This document shows positions 15,531 through 23,884 of a stretch of 48,600 bases of DNA, in pieces. Under the pieces are notes generated by a model. It searched no databases, was not told where the DNA came from, and saw nothing but the letters and a program-made list of their open reading frames with translations. Made by a program: the position numbers and the translations under genes. This DNA is from Rhizobacter sp. Root1221 (GTDB taxonomy: Bacteria; Pseudomonadota; Gammaproteobacteria; Burkholderiales; Burkholderiaceae_C). Numbering within the stretch: the stretch's first letter is position 1; each line of letters begins with the position of its first letter. The DNA lies in the NCBI RefSeq assembly GCF_001425785.1, contig NZ_LMDI01000036.1:1-48600 (forward strand), read 5' to 3'.

Positions 15531-16964
15531 TCACGCGCCGGGCTGCAACGACCGCGCGGCCTCGTGAACGTCCGCAATGCCACTCTCCAACCGGTCGATG
15601 TGCGTCCGGAAGGACAAGAGGCACATCCGCAGCGCGTAGGTCTTCCGGACCACGCTCCCCATCAGGAAGATGTGGCCCCGCCGATTGATCTCCGCCAGCA
15701 GCCGCTCGTTGAGGCGTTGCAGTTCGGCCGGTGAACAGCCTGGGCGCACCAGGCGGAACGCCAGCACCGACAACGCCGGCTTGGCCACCAGCTCGATCCC
15801 GGGGATGCGCTGCAACGCCTCGGCCGCATGGGCAGCAAGCGCGAGCTTTTCCTCGAGGTTCGCCCGGAACGGCGCGATGCCGTGCAGCTTCAGTGGCAAC
15901 CAGATGCGCAGCCCTCGCCACGCCCGGGTCTGCTCCATCGCGTGCGAGCAGAAATCGATGCAATCGGGGTCGTCCTGGAGGGGCCCGTAGAAGTCGGCGT
16001 CCACGGCATGGGCTTGTTTCAGGCCGCGCCCGTCACGGACGAGCAAGGCCCCCGTGCCATAGGGCAGGAAAAACGACTTGTGCGGATCGAGCGTGATGGA
16101 GTCACATTGGTCGAGCCCCGCCAGCAGCGCGCGCCCCTGCCCCGTCAGCACGAAAAACCCCCCATAGGCCGCATCGAGATGGCACCACAGGCGCTCGCGG
16201 CGCGCCAAGGCGCAGATGCCCGCCACGTCGTCGACGGCGCCGGTGTTGAACGTGCCGCCGGTGGCCACGACCAGGAACGGCAGGAACCCCGCAGCCCGGT
16301 CTTCGCGCACGAGCCGATCGAGGGCGTCGACATCCATCCGACCGTCCTCGCCCGTCGGGACTTCGCGGAATGCTTCGTTCGGCAATCCGCAGACCATCGC
16401 GGCCTTGCGAAGCGAAAAGTGCGACTGGTCCGACGCGTAGAACCTCGCCAGCCGCAGGTCCTGCCCGTGGAGCAGGCGCTGGCGGGCCGTGAACAGGGCC
16501 GTCAGGTTGGACATCGAACCGCCGCTCGTCAGGACCCCGCGTGACGTGGCGGGATACCCCACCATGTCAGCGAACCAGCGGATCACGTTGGACTCCAGCT
16601 GCACGGCTTCGGGTGCGGCGGCCCACCGCCCGACGAAGCGGTTCACGGTCCCCGCGATGAGGTCAGCCACCGCTGCCTGCGGAATGCCGCCGCCGCCGAA
16701 ATAGCCGAGAAACCCCGGACTCGTCGTGTTGTATCCCGACGGGATGACACGAGAGAACAGCAGGTCCAGCACATCGTCGAGCGGGGCACCCACCTTGGGC
16801 ATCGGTTCGTCGACCAACCGCGACACACCACCTTCGCGGCTCGCGGGCGACGATTCGATGCCATCGACGAAGACCTCCAGGCGTTGCGCCACACGATCGA
16901 TCAACTCGCGCAGCTGCGCGCCGCCGAGTTCCAGCGCCTTGTTCTCGTGGTTCGTGGGCTCCAA
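15531..16964 (-). CDS. PLP-dependent group II amino-acid decarboxylase
   Basis: A 477-residue fold-type I PLP enzyme. GGSMSNLTALFTARQ binds the phosphate, HLDAAYGGF contains the Asp for the pyridine N, and DPHKSFFLPYGTGALLV carries the Schiff-base Lys. The start of the domain (PSGYNTTSPGFLGYFGGGGIPQAAVADLIAGTVNRF) is typical of aromatic-amino-acid/glutamate/diaminobutyrate decarboxylases. It should turn an amino acid into an amine. TTG at 16964 is chosen because GAGGAG lies seven bases upstream and overlaps the previous stop; longer frames lack a Shine-Dalgarno. It sits between two methyltransferase genes. The amine could meet the aldehyde made by LuxC/D/E, which is inference. Confidence 0.9.
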   Translation of the reverse strand: MEPTNHENKALELGGAQLRELIDRVAQRLEVFVDGIESSPASREGGVSRLVDEPMPKVGAPLDDVLDLLFSRVIPSGYNTTSPGFLGYFGGGGIPQAAVADLIAGTVNRFVGRWAAAPEAVQLESNVIRWFADMVGYPATSRGVLTSGGSMSNLTALFTARQRLLHGQDLRLARFYASDQSHFSLRKAAMVCGLPNEAFREVPTGEDGRMDVDALDRLVREDRAAGFLPFLVVATGGTFNTGAVDDVAGICALARRERLWCHLDAAYGGFFVLTGQGRALLAGLDQCDSITLDPHKSFFLPYGTGALLVRDGRGLKQAHAVDADFYGPLQDDPDCIDFCSHAMEQTRAWRGLRIWLPLKLHGIAPFRANLEEKLALAAHAAEALQRIPGIELVAKPALSVLAFRLVRPGCSPAELQRLNERLLAEINRRGHIFLMGSVVRKTYALRMCLLSFRTHIDRLESGIADVHEAARSLQPGA

Positions 16965-16975
16965 TCCGGCTCTCC

Positions 16976-17632
16976 TCAAAAGACACCGGGCACGAGCCGC
17001 CACCGCACCGCCGCCATGTAGTCGCGGTACGCCGTCTCATGGCGAAGGAACGATTCCTCGGCGAAGACCTTGAGCACCCACAGCACCACCCCTGACAGGC
17101 CCAGCACGAAGCTCGTCACCGAGGCGTGATCCAGGAAGTTCACGACCAGCAGGATCACGAGGCTCGTGTAGACCGGGTGACGCACGAAGCGGAACGGGCC
17201 GGTGGTGACGATGCCGCGGAGCGCCGGCACGAAGCCGAAGTTGAGCCCCATGGTAGCCCGGGCCCAGACCATCAAGCTCATGCCCACTACGGCCATCGTG
17301 TTGTTGAGCCAATGTGGCGTGAGCGGCGGTGCCGCGTCCGTCATCAGCAAGGCGTAGAGGGCGATGTGCCCGCTCGCCGCGACGGTCAACAACCAGAACC
17401 AGGGGTTGGACGTCACCTTGGCCGGCACGCGCCGGAACAAGACCTGCACGTTGAGGACGATGACCGCTGCAAACAGCAGCGTGAGCGCGAGGCCCAGGTC
17501 CTTCCTGATCGCGATGATGGACGAGTTCGTCATCCATGCCACGAGCACGAGCGCCATCAGCTTGTCACCCAGTTGGGACCGGGTGAATCGCTGGAACCAG
17601 GAGGGGCGGGGAGAATCCAGCAGTGCACTCAT
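16976..17632 (-). CDS. ICMT/PEMT-like integral membrane methyltransferase
   Basis: A 218-residue protein with about six membrane helices. GPFRFVRHPVYTSLVIL near residue 145 is the signature of the isoprenylcysteine carboxyl methyltransferase/phospholipid methyltransferase superfamily, with the C-terminal EESFLRHETAYRDYM completing the SAM site. Such enzymes methylate carboxylates, amines or thiols of lipid-like substrates at the membrane. ATG 17632 has AAGGAT eight bases upstream; an earlier ATG at 17647 has none. Eleven bases separate it from the decarboxylase. A lipid-like product with a terminal group would fit the neighbouring fatty-aldehyde genes. Confidence 0.85.
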   Translation of the reverse strand: MSALLDSPRPSWFQRFTRSQLGDKLMALVLVAWMTNSSIIAIRKDLGLALTLLFAAVIVLNVQVLFRRVPAKVTSNPWFWLLTVAASGHIALYALLMTDAAPPLTPHWLNNTMAVVGMSLMVWARATMGLNFGFVPALRGIVTTGPFRFVRHPVYTSLVILLVVNFLDHASVTSFVLGLSGVVLWVLKVFAEESFLRHETAYRDYMAAVRWRLVPGVF

Positions 17633-17680
17633 CGGGTAATCCTTCATGTTCTGTTGCGCGGGTGGGCGGCATCGGCGGGC

Positions 17681-18769
17681 TCAGCGCCCGAACTTGCTCC
17701 GCGGTGTCAGCACGCGGGGAATCACTTCCTCCTTGAAGACCTGCATCGACTCGAGCACCGGCCCGCGCTTGCCGCTGACCGATTCGAACCCGCAGATGAA
17801 GTGGCTGACACCCGTGATCTCGGCCGTCTTGTTCAGCTTGTCGACGCACTCCTGCACCGACCCGATGGGGTTGATCCGGAAGTTGTTCTCGACGCGTTCG
17901 GCCACCGGGTACTTGCCGGCGATCGCCTGCTTTTCCCATTCGCGGGCGAACCATTCGTAGCCACGCATCTTGAGGTTCTCGGGCGCGAAGATGGTGCTGG
18001 CACGAACGAACTCGTCCTGCCACCAGATCAACCGGTCGCGAGACGCGTCCATCACCGCCTGCGTGGTGGGCCCCACGCCGGCGAGGCAGGAGATCGCGTG
18101 GTCGATCTTCCCGGGGTCGAACCCATGGTCTGCGGCCACCGATGCGTAGAGCTCGATCTGGTTGAGCTTCGCCTGGTCGTCGAGGATGAACGTCAGCATC
18201 ATCGGCAAGCCCCGCGCGGCCGCCCATTCGATCGTCGACGGCGACTGCGCCGCGACGTAGATGGGTGGGTGAGGTGTCGTCAGCGGGCGCGGGTACACCT
18301 CGACTTCGTCGAACTGGACGAACCGCCCGTCGAACTTGCAGCTGCGCGAGCCCCAGGCCATCTGCATGACCTCCACCCACTCCTCCATGATCTCCCGGCT
18401 GTGTTCCATGTTGACGCCGAAGACCTTGAAGTCCTTCACCCACAGCCCGCGCCCGATGCCGAAGAGGAACCGGCCACCACTCATGTTGTCGAGCAACGCG
18501 ACCTCCTCGGCCAGCCGCAACGGGTGCTCCAGCGGAACGATGCTGATGCCCGTGCCGACCTTGATGCGTGTCGTCTGCCCCAGCACGTAGGCGGCCATCG
18601 TCATCGGCGAGCCGCAGGTCCCGTACCCCGTGAAGTGGTGCTCGAGCACCCAGGCTTCGTCATAGCCCAGCGTGTCGGCCGCTCTCCCGTAGGCCAGCGC
18701 ATCCTGGATCACTTCCTCGTGGTTCTCGTCCGGCATGGCCGCCGCGATCAACCAAACTCCCCATTTCAT
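17681..18769 (-). CDS. Bacterial luciferase alpha-subunit-like (LuxA-like) flavin monooxygenase
   Basis: A 362-residue luciferase-like monooxygenase unusually close to LuxA. H44 and H45 in LEHHFT match the LuxA numbering. FGIGRGLWVKDFKVFGV keeps R107 but has Gly at reactive-Cys position 106 (variable among LuxA proteins). QSPSTIEW aligns S176 and T179 with the FMN-phosphate site. The long segment 262-296 corresponds to the LuxA mobile loop and keeps K286; INPIG follows. It should use reduced FMN and O2 to oxidise an aldehyde or related substrate. No LuxB gene is present, so it must be a homodimer or work with another partner. It is 35 bases after luxD; AAGGG precedes the ATG. Confidence 0.85.
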   Translation of the reverse strand: MKWGVWLIAAAMPDENHEEVIQDALAYGRAADTLGYDEAWVLEHHFTGYGTCGSPMTMAAYVLGQTTRIKVGTGISIVPLEHPLRLAEEVALLDNMSGGRFLFGIGRGLWVKDFKVFGVNMEHSREIMEEWVEVMQMAWGSRSCKFDGRFVQFDEVEVYPRPLTTPHPPIYVAAQSPSTIEWAAARGLPMMLTFILDDQAKLNQIELYASVAADHGFDPGKIDHAISCLAGVGPTTQAVMDASRDRLIWWQDEFVRASTIFAPENLKMRGYEWFAREWEKQAIAGKYPVAERVENNFRINPIGSVQECVDKLNKTAEITGVSHFICGFESVSGKRGPVLESMQVFKEEVIPRVLTPRSKFGR

Positions 18770-18804
18770 GATGGAACCCTTTCGTAGTGGTGATGGCGGA
18801 ACAA

Positions 18805-19698
18805 TCACGCCGCGTGATTCGGCGAATGGCGCTGGATGCGGCGTTCGTTCAATGCCTGGTCCATCAACGCTTCGAACGGGGGCACCCGGGCGCTGTCCTT
18901 CACGCCTTCGGCCGAGAGGAGTTCCTCCACCGTGCGGGTCAGGAACGTGCGGGCCACGGACGCGTCGCGGCTCAAGTCATGGGGCGCCCGATCCAGCGTG
19001 AGCAACTTGCGGGGACCGGCGCTGCCTTCGGAAAAGGCCCGGTGCACGTCGGCAGGGTCCACCCACGCGTCATCGCTGCCGATGAAGTTCACGAGGGGCT
19101 TGCGGACGCGCCGGAGCGAGCGAATGCAGCCGTCCAGGGACCACCAGTCGTGCGCATGGGCGTCCGCCACGAAGTTGCGGCCGATCTTCTTGCGCTCGTG
19201 CACGATGCACTCCGGAAGATCCTTGGCAGCGTATTGCGAGAAGTCGTCGCCGAAGACCCTCTTCAGCGTCTCGCGCACGTGGGTGACCCCCACCGCGGTG
19301 ACCACGAGGCCCACGCGATCGCTCTGCGCCGCCAGTTCGAACGCGACACGCGCCGTCAGGCTCGTCGCCACCACGGCCACCTGCTGGCGACCCGTGCGGG
19401 TGCACATCCAGTCAACGGCCGCCTGGAGGCTCTGCAGGCTGTCCGACAGCGTGAAGTCCCACATGTCGCCCTCGCTCAACCCGACATGGTTGACGGGGTC
19501 GTAGCGGCACACGGCAAAGCCGTTGTGCGCGCAGTACATGGCGACCGACACCAGATGGTGCATGCGCAACGCAAAGCCGGCCCCGATGACGATCGGTGTC
19601 GGGTGCACGGGCCCGCTGGCGCGCGCCAGCGTCCACAGTGCCACCCGCCGCCCGTCCTTCGTGCGGGCCTCGTGGCGTTCGAAGGTCAGCTCGCTCAT
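18805..19698 (-). CDS. luxD: LuxD acyltransferase/thioesterase
   Basis: A 297-residue alpha/beta hydrolase of the LuxD type, which releases myristoyl or similar acyl groups from acyl-ACP/CoA for the fatty acid reductase complex. IGAGFALRMHHL, RYDPVNHVGLSEG and ATSLTARVAFE (nucleophile S113; LuxD Ser114 in Vibrio) are close to LuxD. D209/D210 and H240 (APHDL) complete the triad. AVGVTHVRETLKRVFG and the NERRIQ near the end also match. The start overlaps the luxE stop as ATGA and has GAAGAAGG upstream. Order here is luxC-luxE-luxD, unlike the usual luxC-D-A-B-E. Confidence 0.92.
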   Translation of the reverse strand: MSELTFERHEARTKDGRRVALWTLARASGPVHPTPIVIGAGFALRMHHLVSVAMYCAHNGFAVCRYDPVNHVGLSEGDMWDFTLSDSLQSLQAAVDWMCTRTGRQQVAVVATSLTARVAFELAAQSDRVGLVVTAVGVTHVRETLKRVFGDDFSQYAAKDLPECIVHERKKIGRNFVADAHAHDWWSLDGCIRSLRRVRKPLVNFIGSDDAWVDPADVHRAFSEGSAGPRKLLTLDRAPHDLSRDASVARTFLTRTVEELLSAEGVKDSARVPPFEALMDQALNERRIQRHSPNHAA

Positions 19699-20900
19699 CG
19701 TGTGCCTTCTTCCAAAGGGGCGCGTCCCGCCGCGTGCGCGTCGAGCGCCAGGGAACACCCCCGCGCCGACACACGCGTCACCCGGCGTAGCACGTCCACC
19801 GTGGCGCCGGTGCGTCCGCAGCCGCAGGGGCCTTCGTGGACACGTCCGACGTCATCCGTGACCAGGAACGAGGGGTAACTCGACGCCGAGGCATCGAGGT
19901 ATGACAGCAGACCCACCGTGCCCGGCGCCTGGACGGCGAGGTGATCCGGGTCACGGGTGGTCGCGTACACCCAGGGCGGCACGTGCTTCCGGTGGGCCGA
20001 ACACTCGAAGAACACGGTGTTGAGCTCCACCTGGTTGAACACGTCCCGCACCTGGCCCGGCGCGGCCAGGCCGAAGGCCGCGCGGACGCGTGCATCGAAC
20101 ACGTCCCGCGCGATCTGCTGGCCCGACAGCCGCTTCCAGCCGCCGGCCGTCACCACGGTCAGGCGGTTCCCCGCCTGCACGCGGCCCGGCTGGTTGCCCA
20201 GCACCTGCACCAGTTCCATCACACGAAACGGCGGGCCCACGACGGCCACGTGCCCTTCGTCGCGACGCAGCAGCTCGGCGATGCGGTCGATCGCGCCGCC
20301 CACGTCGAGCGCTCCATCCACCACGTGGTGGGTGGTGGGGTGGAGCAGCTCAATGAGGCTCATCACGTAGAGGAACCAGATGTCACCCGCCTCCTTCCGG
20401 CTCGGCCCGAGGTGCACCACGTCGACGTCATCCTCGTGCCACGATTCGATCAACCCGATGCCGGCCCGCACGGACCCCAGCAGGCGTTCGACGGACACAA
20501 GGTCCCGCCCCACCCGGCTCTGGCCCCCCTGGGTGCCGCTGCTGAGGCTCCACTTGACCACCTCGTCGGGCGCGACGCTGAGAATGGTGCGGCCCTTGAA
20601 TGCCGCCGTCGGGATCACCGGGATGGTGTCCAGGCTGGCGTGCGGCCCCGCGCCGCATCGTTCGGCAAACGCCGCGTAAGGCGCACACCCGGCGAGGTGC
20701 CTGGCCAGGGCGGCGCGCACGTGGGTTTCGCGCAGGACGCGCTGCCGCGCGAGCGGGAGGCCGAACGGATCGGCCCCGAACACGAGGCAGTCGAGGCTGC
20801 TGGTGGCATTCAGCACTTCATGCTCGACACGGTGTTCGAGCAGGTCGGTGGCGCTGGCGCTGGCGGTCGCGGTGGTGGCGTCGGTATCGGCAAGGCTCAC
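19695..20900 (-). CDS. luxE: LuxE acyl-protein synthetase
   Basis: A 401-residue ATP-dependent acyl-protein synthetase that activates a fatty acid and carries it as a thioester to the reductase. Family segments are clear: SLSSGTQGGQSR (AMP-forming loop), SVRAGIGLIESWHEDDVDVVHLGPSRKEAGDIWFLYVMSL, VTAGGWKRLSG, RDVFNQVELNTVFFEC and KHVPPWVYATTRDPDHL, ending LLSYLDASASSYPSFLVTDDVG. C382 in RGCSLALD is a candidate acyl-carrying Cys near the C-terminus. These are luciferase-operon signatures and are more specific than generic adenylation motifs. The GTG start overlaps the luxC stop (GTGA); AGGAG lies eight bases upstream. Confidence 0.93.
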   Translation of the reverse strand: MSLADTDATTATASASATDLLEHRVEHEVLNATSSLDCLVFGADPFGLPLARQRVLRETHVRAALARHLAGCAPYAAFAERCGAGPHASLDTIPVIPTAAFKGRTILSVAPDEVVKWSLSSGTQGGQSRVGRDLVSVERLLGSVRAGIGLIESWHEDDVDVVHLGPSRKEAGDIWFLYVMSLIELLHPTTHHVVDGALDVGGAIDRIAELLRRDEGHVAVVGPPFRVMELVQVLGNQPGRVQAGNRLTVVTAGGWKRLSGQQIARDVFDARVRAAFGLAAPGQVRDVFNQVELNTVFFECSAHRKHVPPWVYATTRDPDHLAVQAPGTVGLLSYLDASASSYPSFLVTDDVGRVHEGPCGCGRTGATVDVLRRVTRVSARGCSLALDAHAAGRAPLEEGTR

Positions 20901-22330
20901 GGGATGAACTCCTGGAAACGGTTCTCTTCGAGGAAGGTCGTCTGGTCGATCCGGACGGCGATGCCCTTGACATTCACCCGGGACGGCAACTCCATCGAGA
21001 CGAAGCGGACGAGCCGCTGGAGAGGGAAGACACCGTCGTGGGCGCCCCCCACGCGGAACACGTTGTTGAGGCCCAGCTCGACCACACGCGCAGCCCCGCG
21101 CACCACGCAGACGTCGCGCAAGGCGACCGCAAGCGACTCGGGATAGACCGCGACCGTCTGGACGTCCGGCCCGATGAAATCGGCAACGTCGGCGGCGGCA
21201 TCCACTTCGTGCAGGTACAGCGTGCGGCCGAGCGGGTGGTGATCGATCGGGTGCGACGGGGACACCACGACGGACCAGCTGCGCTCGGCACCTTGCAGCA
21301 CCACGTCTCCCGCAAACGACGAATGCAGGTTCGCCAGCGCCCCCCCTGCGCGTTCATCGAAATCGTGGACCCCTTTGGGCAGGAGCTGCGCGTAGTTCCG
21401 GAACGCCGCCTCGATCTCCTCGACGAACGGCGCGATGGGGCCTTCGATGAAGGCGTTTTGCACCGAAAAGCATGCGCGCTGGTCGTACATCGCGACGTCG
21501 TGGGCCAGCGCACGGGCGGCGTCCCGGCGGTTCGCGTCGCGGCCGATGACCGCGAGGCTGCGGCGCGGTCCGAACAACATCACCTCGGCGGTCGGCGAAG
21601 CGCTTTGCCGGGCCCACGCGATGGCCGCGTCGCCACCCCATGCGCACACCACGTCGGCGTCCTGCACCAGGCTGCGGTGATGGGCGGCCTCCTGCCCGCC
21701 GGCCCAGTGCACGACACTCAGGGCCTTCGTCACCGGGTGATCGGCATCGACATCGGCGAAGCTCAGCGCCAGGGCGATCGGGGTCATCGGATCGTCGGAC
21801 GACGCCTTCACGACGGAAACGTTCTTCGTGACCACCGCACGGAGGATCGACACGACCGAGGTCAACGACACGTTCCCGGGGACGAGGTGCAGCACCCGAC
21901 CCCGCGGCAACGCCCGCACCAGGGCCTCTTCGCGCGGCACCCAGCTGTCGAGCATCTGCCATGCACCCAGTTCCGCGGCGAGGGTGTCGTAGAGGCGGTA
22001 GTGCGACGACAGGAAGAGCGCAATCCAGTTGGCCTCCGTCTCGGCCATCCGTTCCGAATAGCCGACGCACTGGCAGAGGTAGCGTTCGTACAGGCGGCGC
22101 CGCGCATACTCGCGCGATTTCCAGTTGTGCCCGACGTTGTGGAGGAAGGACACGATCTCGTGGATCGGAACGTCCACGAGCCGGTCCCGGGGCTCGGCCA
22201 CGAGCCGCGCCACGGTGGCCTCGTCGAGGAAGGGGATGGCGATCGCCTTCCCGGTCCGGGACGTGAGCGCGTTGTCGACTCCATTGGTGGAATCGACGCG
22301 CTCGCCGGCGATCACGAGCGGCAGTCGCAC
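20897..22330 (-). CDS. luxC: LuxC long-chain acyl reductase (fatty aldehyde-forming)
   Basis: A 477-residue aldehyde-dehydrogenase-fold reductase that uses NADPH to turn acyl-LuxE/acyl-CoA into a long-chain aldehyde. LHLVPGNVSLTSVVSILRAVVTKN is the cofactor region, and YDQRACFSVQN holds the catalytic Cys (C287; Cys286 in Vibrio LuxC). RLVRFVSMELPSRVNVKGIAVRIDQTTF closes the protein as in LuxC. GTG 22330 follows GAGGAGG with ideal spacing. It overlaps an upstream 24-codon frame by 19 bases and luxE by 4, so luxC-E-D should be translated in a coupled way and yield a stoichiometric complex. Confidence 0.93.
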   Translation of the reverse strand: MRLPLVIAGERVDSTNGVDNALTSRTGKAIAIPFLDEATVARLVAEPRDRLVDVPIHEIVSFLHNVGHNWKSREYARRRLYERYLCQCVGYSERMAETEANWIALFLSSHYRLYDTLAAELGAWQMLDSWVPREEALVRALPRGRVLHLVPGNVSLTSVVSILRAVVTKNVSVVKASSDDPMTPIALALSFADVDADHPVTKALSVVHWAGGQEAAHHRSLVQDADVVCAWGGDAAIAWARQSASPTAEVMLFGPRRSLAVIGRDANRRDAARALAHDVAMYDQRACFSVQNAFIEGPIAPFVEEIEAAFRNYAQLLPKGVHDFDERAGGALANLHSSFAGDVVLQGAERSWSVVVSPSHPIDHHPLGRTLYLHEVDAAADVADFIGPDVQTVAVYPESLAVALRDVCVVRGAARVVELGLNNVFRVGGAHDGVFPLQRLVRFVSMELPSRVNVKGIAVRIDQTTFLEENRFQEFIP

Positions 22331-22386
22331 GGCCAGCCCTCCTCGGCGCGCGGGTGTTCCAGCAGGATCCGGACGTCAACACGCAT
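22312..22386 (-). CDS. 24-residue ORF overlapping luxC
   Basis: A short frame, MRVDVRILLEHPRAEEGWP then CDCRS, starts at an ATG with AAGGAGGG at ideal spacing, stronger than the site of most genes here. Its last 19 bases overlap luxC, and the luxC Shine-Dalgarno lies inside it. It may be a coupling or leader peptide that sets luxC translation, or a small functional peptide with a Cys-Asp-Cys end. No family is recognised. Expression is inferred. Confidence 0.45.
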   Translation of the reverse strand: MRVDVRILLEHPRAEEGWPCDCRS

Positions 22387-22466
22387 GGTCGACCCTCCTT
22401 CAATGTTCGATGGCAAGGCCCTGCGGTCAGCCCACGGGCCGACGAAGGGATGAGGTGCGCGAGGCT

Positions 22467-23846
22467 CTACGGCCTCGCGGAGATGCGAATGGGCAGCCCG
22501 TCGCGTGGCCGGGGAATGGGCCAGTACTGCCACTCGGGACGATGCCCGGGTTCGATTCCCAAGTCCGCCCTGGACAGCAGCTGGTGGATGAAGCACTTGG
22601 CCTGCATGTACGCGAACTGCAGCCCGATGCACATGTGTGCGCCGCCCCCGAACGGCACGAACGCGTACCGATGCCGCTCGCGTGACGCGGCGGCCGTGAA
22701 GCGGAGCGGGTTGAAGACTTCCGGGTCGGGCCAGACGTCGGCCATTCGGTGGGTGTACAGCGGGTTCACATTGACGTTGGTGCCGGCGGGCAGGCGGAAC
22801 CCGCCGAACTCGGTGTCGCGCACGGCGCGCCGCGGGATCGACGGGATGGGTGGCATCAGCCGCAGGGCCTCCTTGAAGGCCATCTCGGTCAACGGCATCT
22901 CGTCCAGCCGGTCGAACGGCAGGGGCTCGCCTCGCGCCAGGCCCAGCGCCAGCACCTCGTCGCGGAGCTGGTGCTGCCACGCCGGCTGGTCCACGAGAAA
23001 GTAGACCAGCGACGTGAGCGACGAGGCCAGCGTGTCGTGGCCGGCCAGCAGCAGGAAGCTCGTGTGGTCGACGATCTCCTCCGGTGTCATCAACGCGCCG
23101 TCATCGGTGACCGCCTGGCACAGGTGCGTGAAGATGTCCTCGCCGCCGCTCGCGCGCCGCGCCTCGATCTGCCGGCCGAGGTAGTCGATCATGAACTTCC
23201 GGCCATTCACGCCGCGCCGCATGCGCGTGCCCGGGAGCGGCTTGCGCACGAACGAGACCGACGCCGCGATCATGTCCATCATGGCCCGCTGCACGGCCTC
23301 GAGCTGCGGGCCGGCGCTGTCCCCGAGGAACGAGACGGCCGCCAGGTCGAGCGACAGGCGCTTGATCGCGGGGTACACGCGCAGGTGCGGCGCGCCGGCA
23401 AGCCATCCGGCTACGCACCGGCCGATGCCTTGGTCGAACGCGTTGAGGTACGACCGCATCGGGCCGGTCTTGAACGCGGCCGACATCGCCTTGCGGTGCA
23501 GCCGGTGCTCGTCGAAGTCGAGCAGCATCAGGCCACGCGGGAACAGCAGTTCGAGCACCGGGTTCCATCCCATGCGTGACGAAAAGACCTTGTCCGGGTC
23601 TGACAGCACGAATTGGTTCGCGTCCGGCCCGAGCAGCGAGATCATGCTGCGCCCGAACGAGAAGCTGCGGTACACCGGCCCGTGCTGCGCGGCGCTGCGC
23701 TCCACCGCCCCTTTCGGATCGGCCAGCAGTCGCAAGGTGCCGCCCACCAGCGGCCAGCCGTCGGACCCGGGGATGTGGTCGAGCGCGCCGCGCGGGAAGT
23801 CCGGCAAGTCGGGGGTCGGTGCGCGCGTCAGCGCGGAGGAGGTCAT
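22467..23846 (-). CDS. Cytochrome P450
   Basis: A 459-residue soluble P450. The I-helix AGHDTLASS, the K-helix FKEALRLMPP (ExxR), RRAVRDTEFGGFRLPAGTNVNVNP and the heme loop FVPFGGGAHMCIGLQFA (C406) are intact. MLLDFDEHRLHRKAMSAAF is the C-helix WxxxR-like region. It inserts oxygen into an unactivated position using NAD(P)H through redox partners that are not encoded here. ATG 23846 has GGAG six bases upstream; in-frame ATGs at 23858 and 23879 lack one. It lies 38 bases after the MATE gene and 80 before the 24-codon ORF. A tailoring role in the cluster product is inferred. Confidence 0.93.
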   Translation of the reverse strand: MTSSALTRAPTPDLPDFPRGALDHIPGSDGWPLVGGTLRLLADPKGAVERSAAQHGPVYRSFSFGRSMISLLGPDANQFVLSDPDKVFSSRMGWNPVLELLFPRGLMLLDFDEHRLHRKAMSAAFKTGPMRSYLNAFDQGIGRCVAGWLAGAPHLRVYPAIKRLSLDLAAVSFLGDSAGPQLEAVQRAMMDMIAASVSFVRKPLPGTRMRRGVNGRKFMIDYLGRQIEARRASGGEDIFTHLCQAVTDDGALMTPEEIVDHTSFLLLAGHDTLASSLTSLVYFLVDQPAWQHQLRDEVLALGLARGEPLPFDRLDEMPLTEMAFKEALRLMPPIPSIPRRAVRDTEFGGFRLPAGTNVNVNPLYTHRMADVWPDPEVFNPLRFTAAASRERHRYAFVPFGGGAHMCIGLQFAYMQAKCFIHQLLSRADLGIEPGHRPEWQYWPIPRPRDGLPIRISARP

Positions 23847-23884
23847 CAGTCGCTCCATGCGGTTGGCGTGTTCGAGCATGGACG

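Noticed and set aside
17126-18787. Long plus-strand open frame opposite the LuxA-like and membrane methyltransferase genes
   Set aside because: Low-complexity His/Arg/Asp-rich translation typical of antisense frames in high-GC genes; the minus strand carries clear families.
17681-22330. A functional bioluminescence operon
   Set aside because: No luxB, LuxG or quorum-sensing luxI/luxR gene is in the window, and the operon is filled with biosynthetic genes; aldehyde supply for another reaction is more likely.
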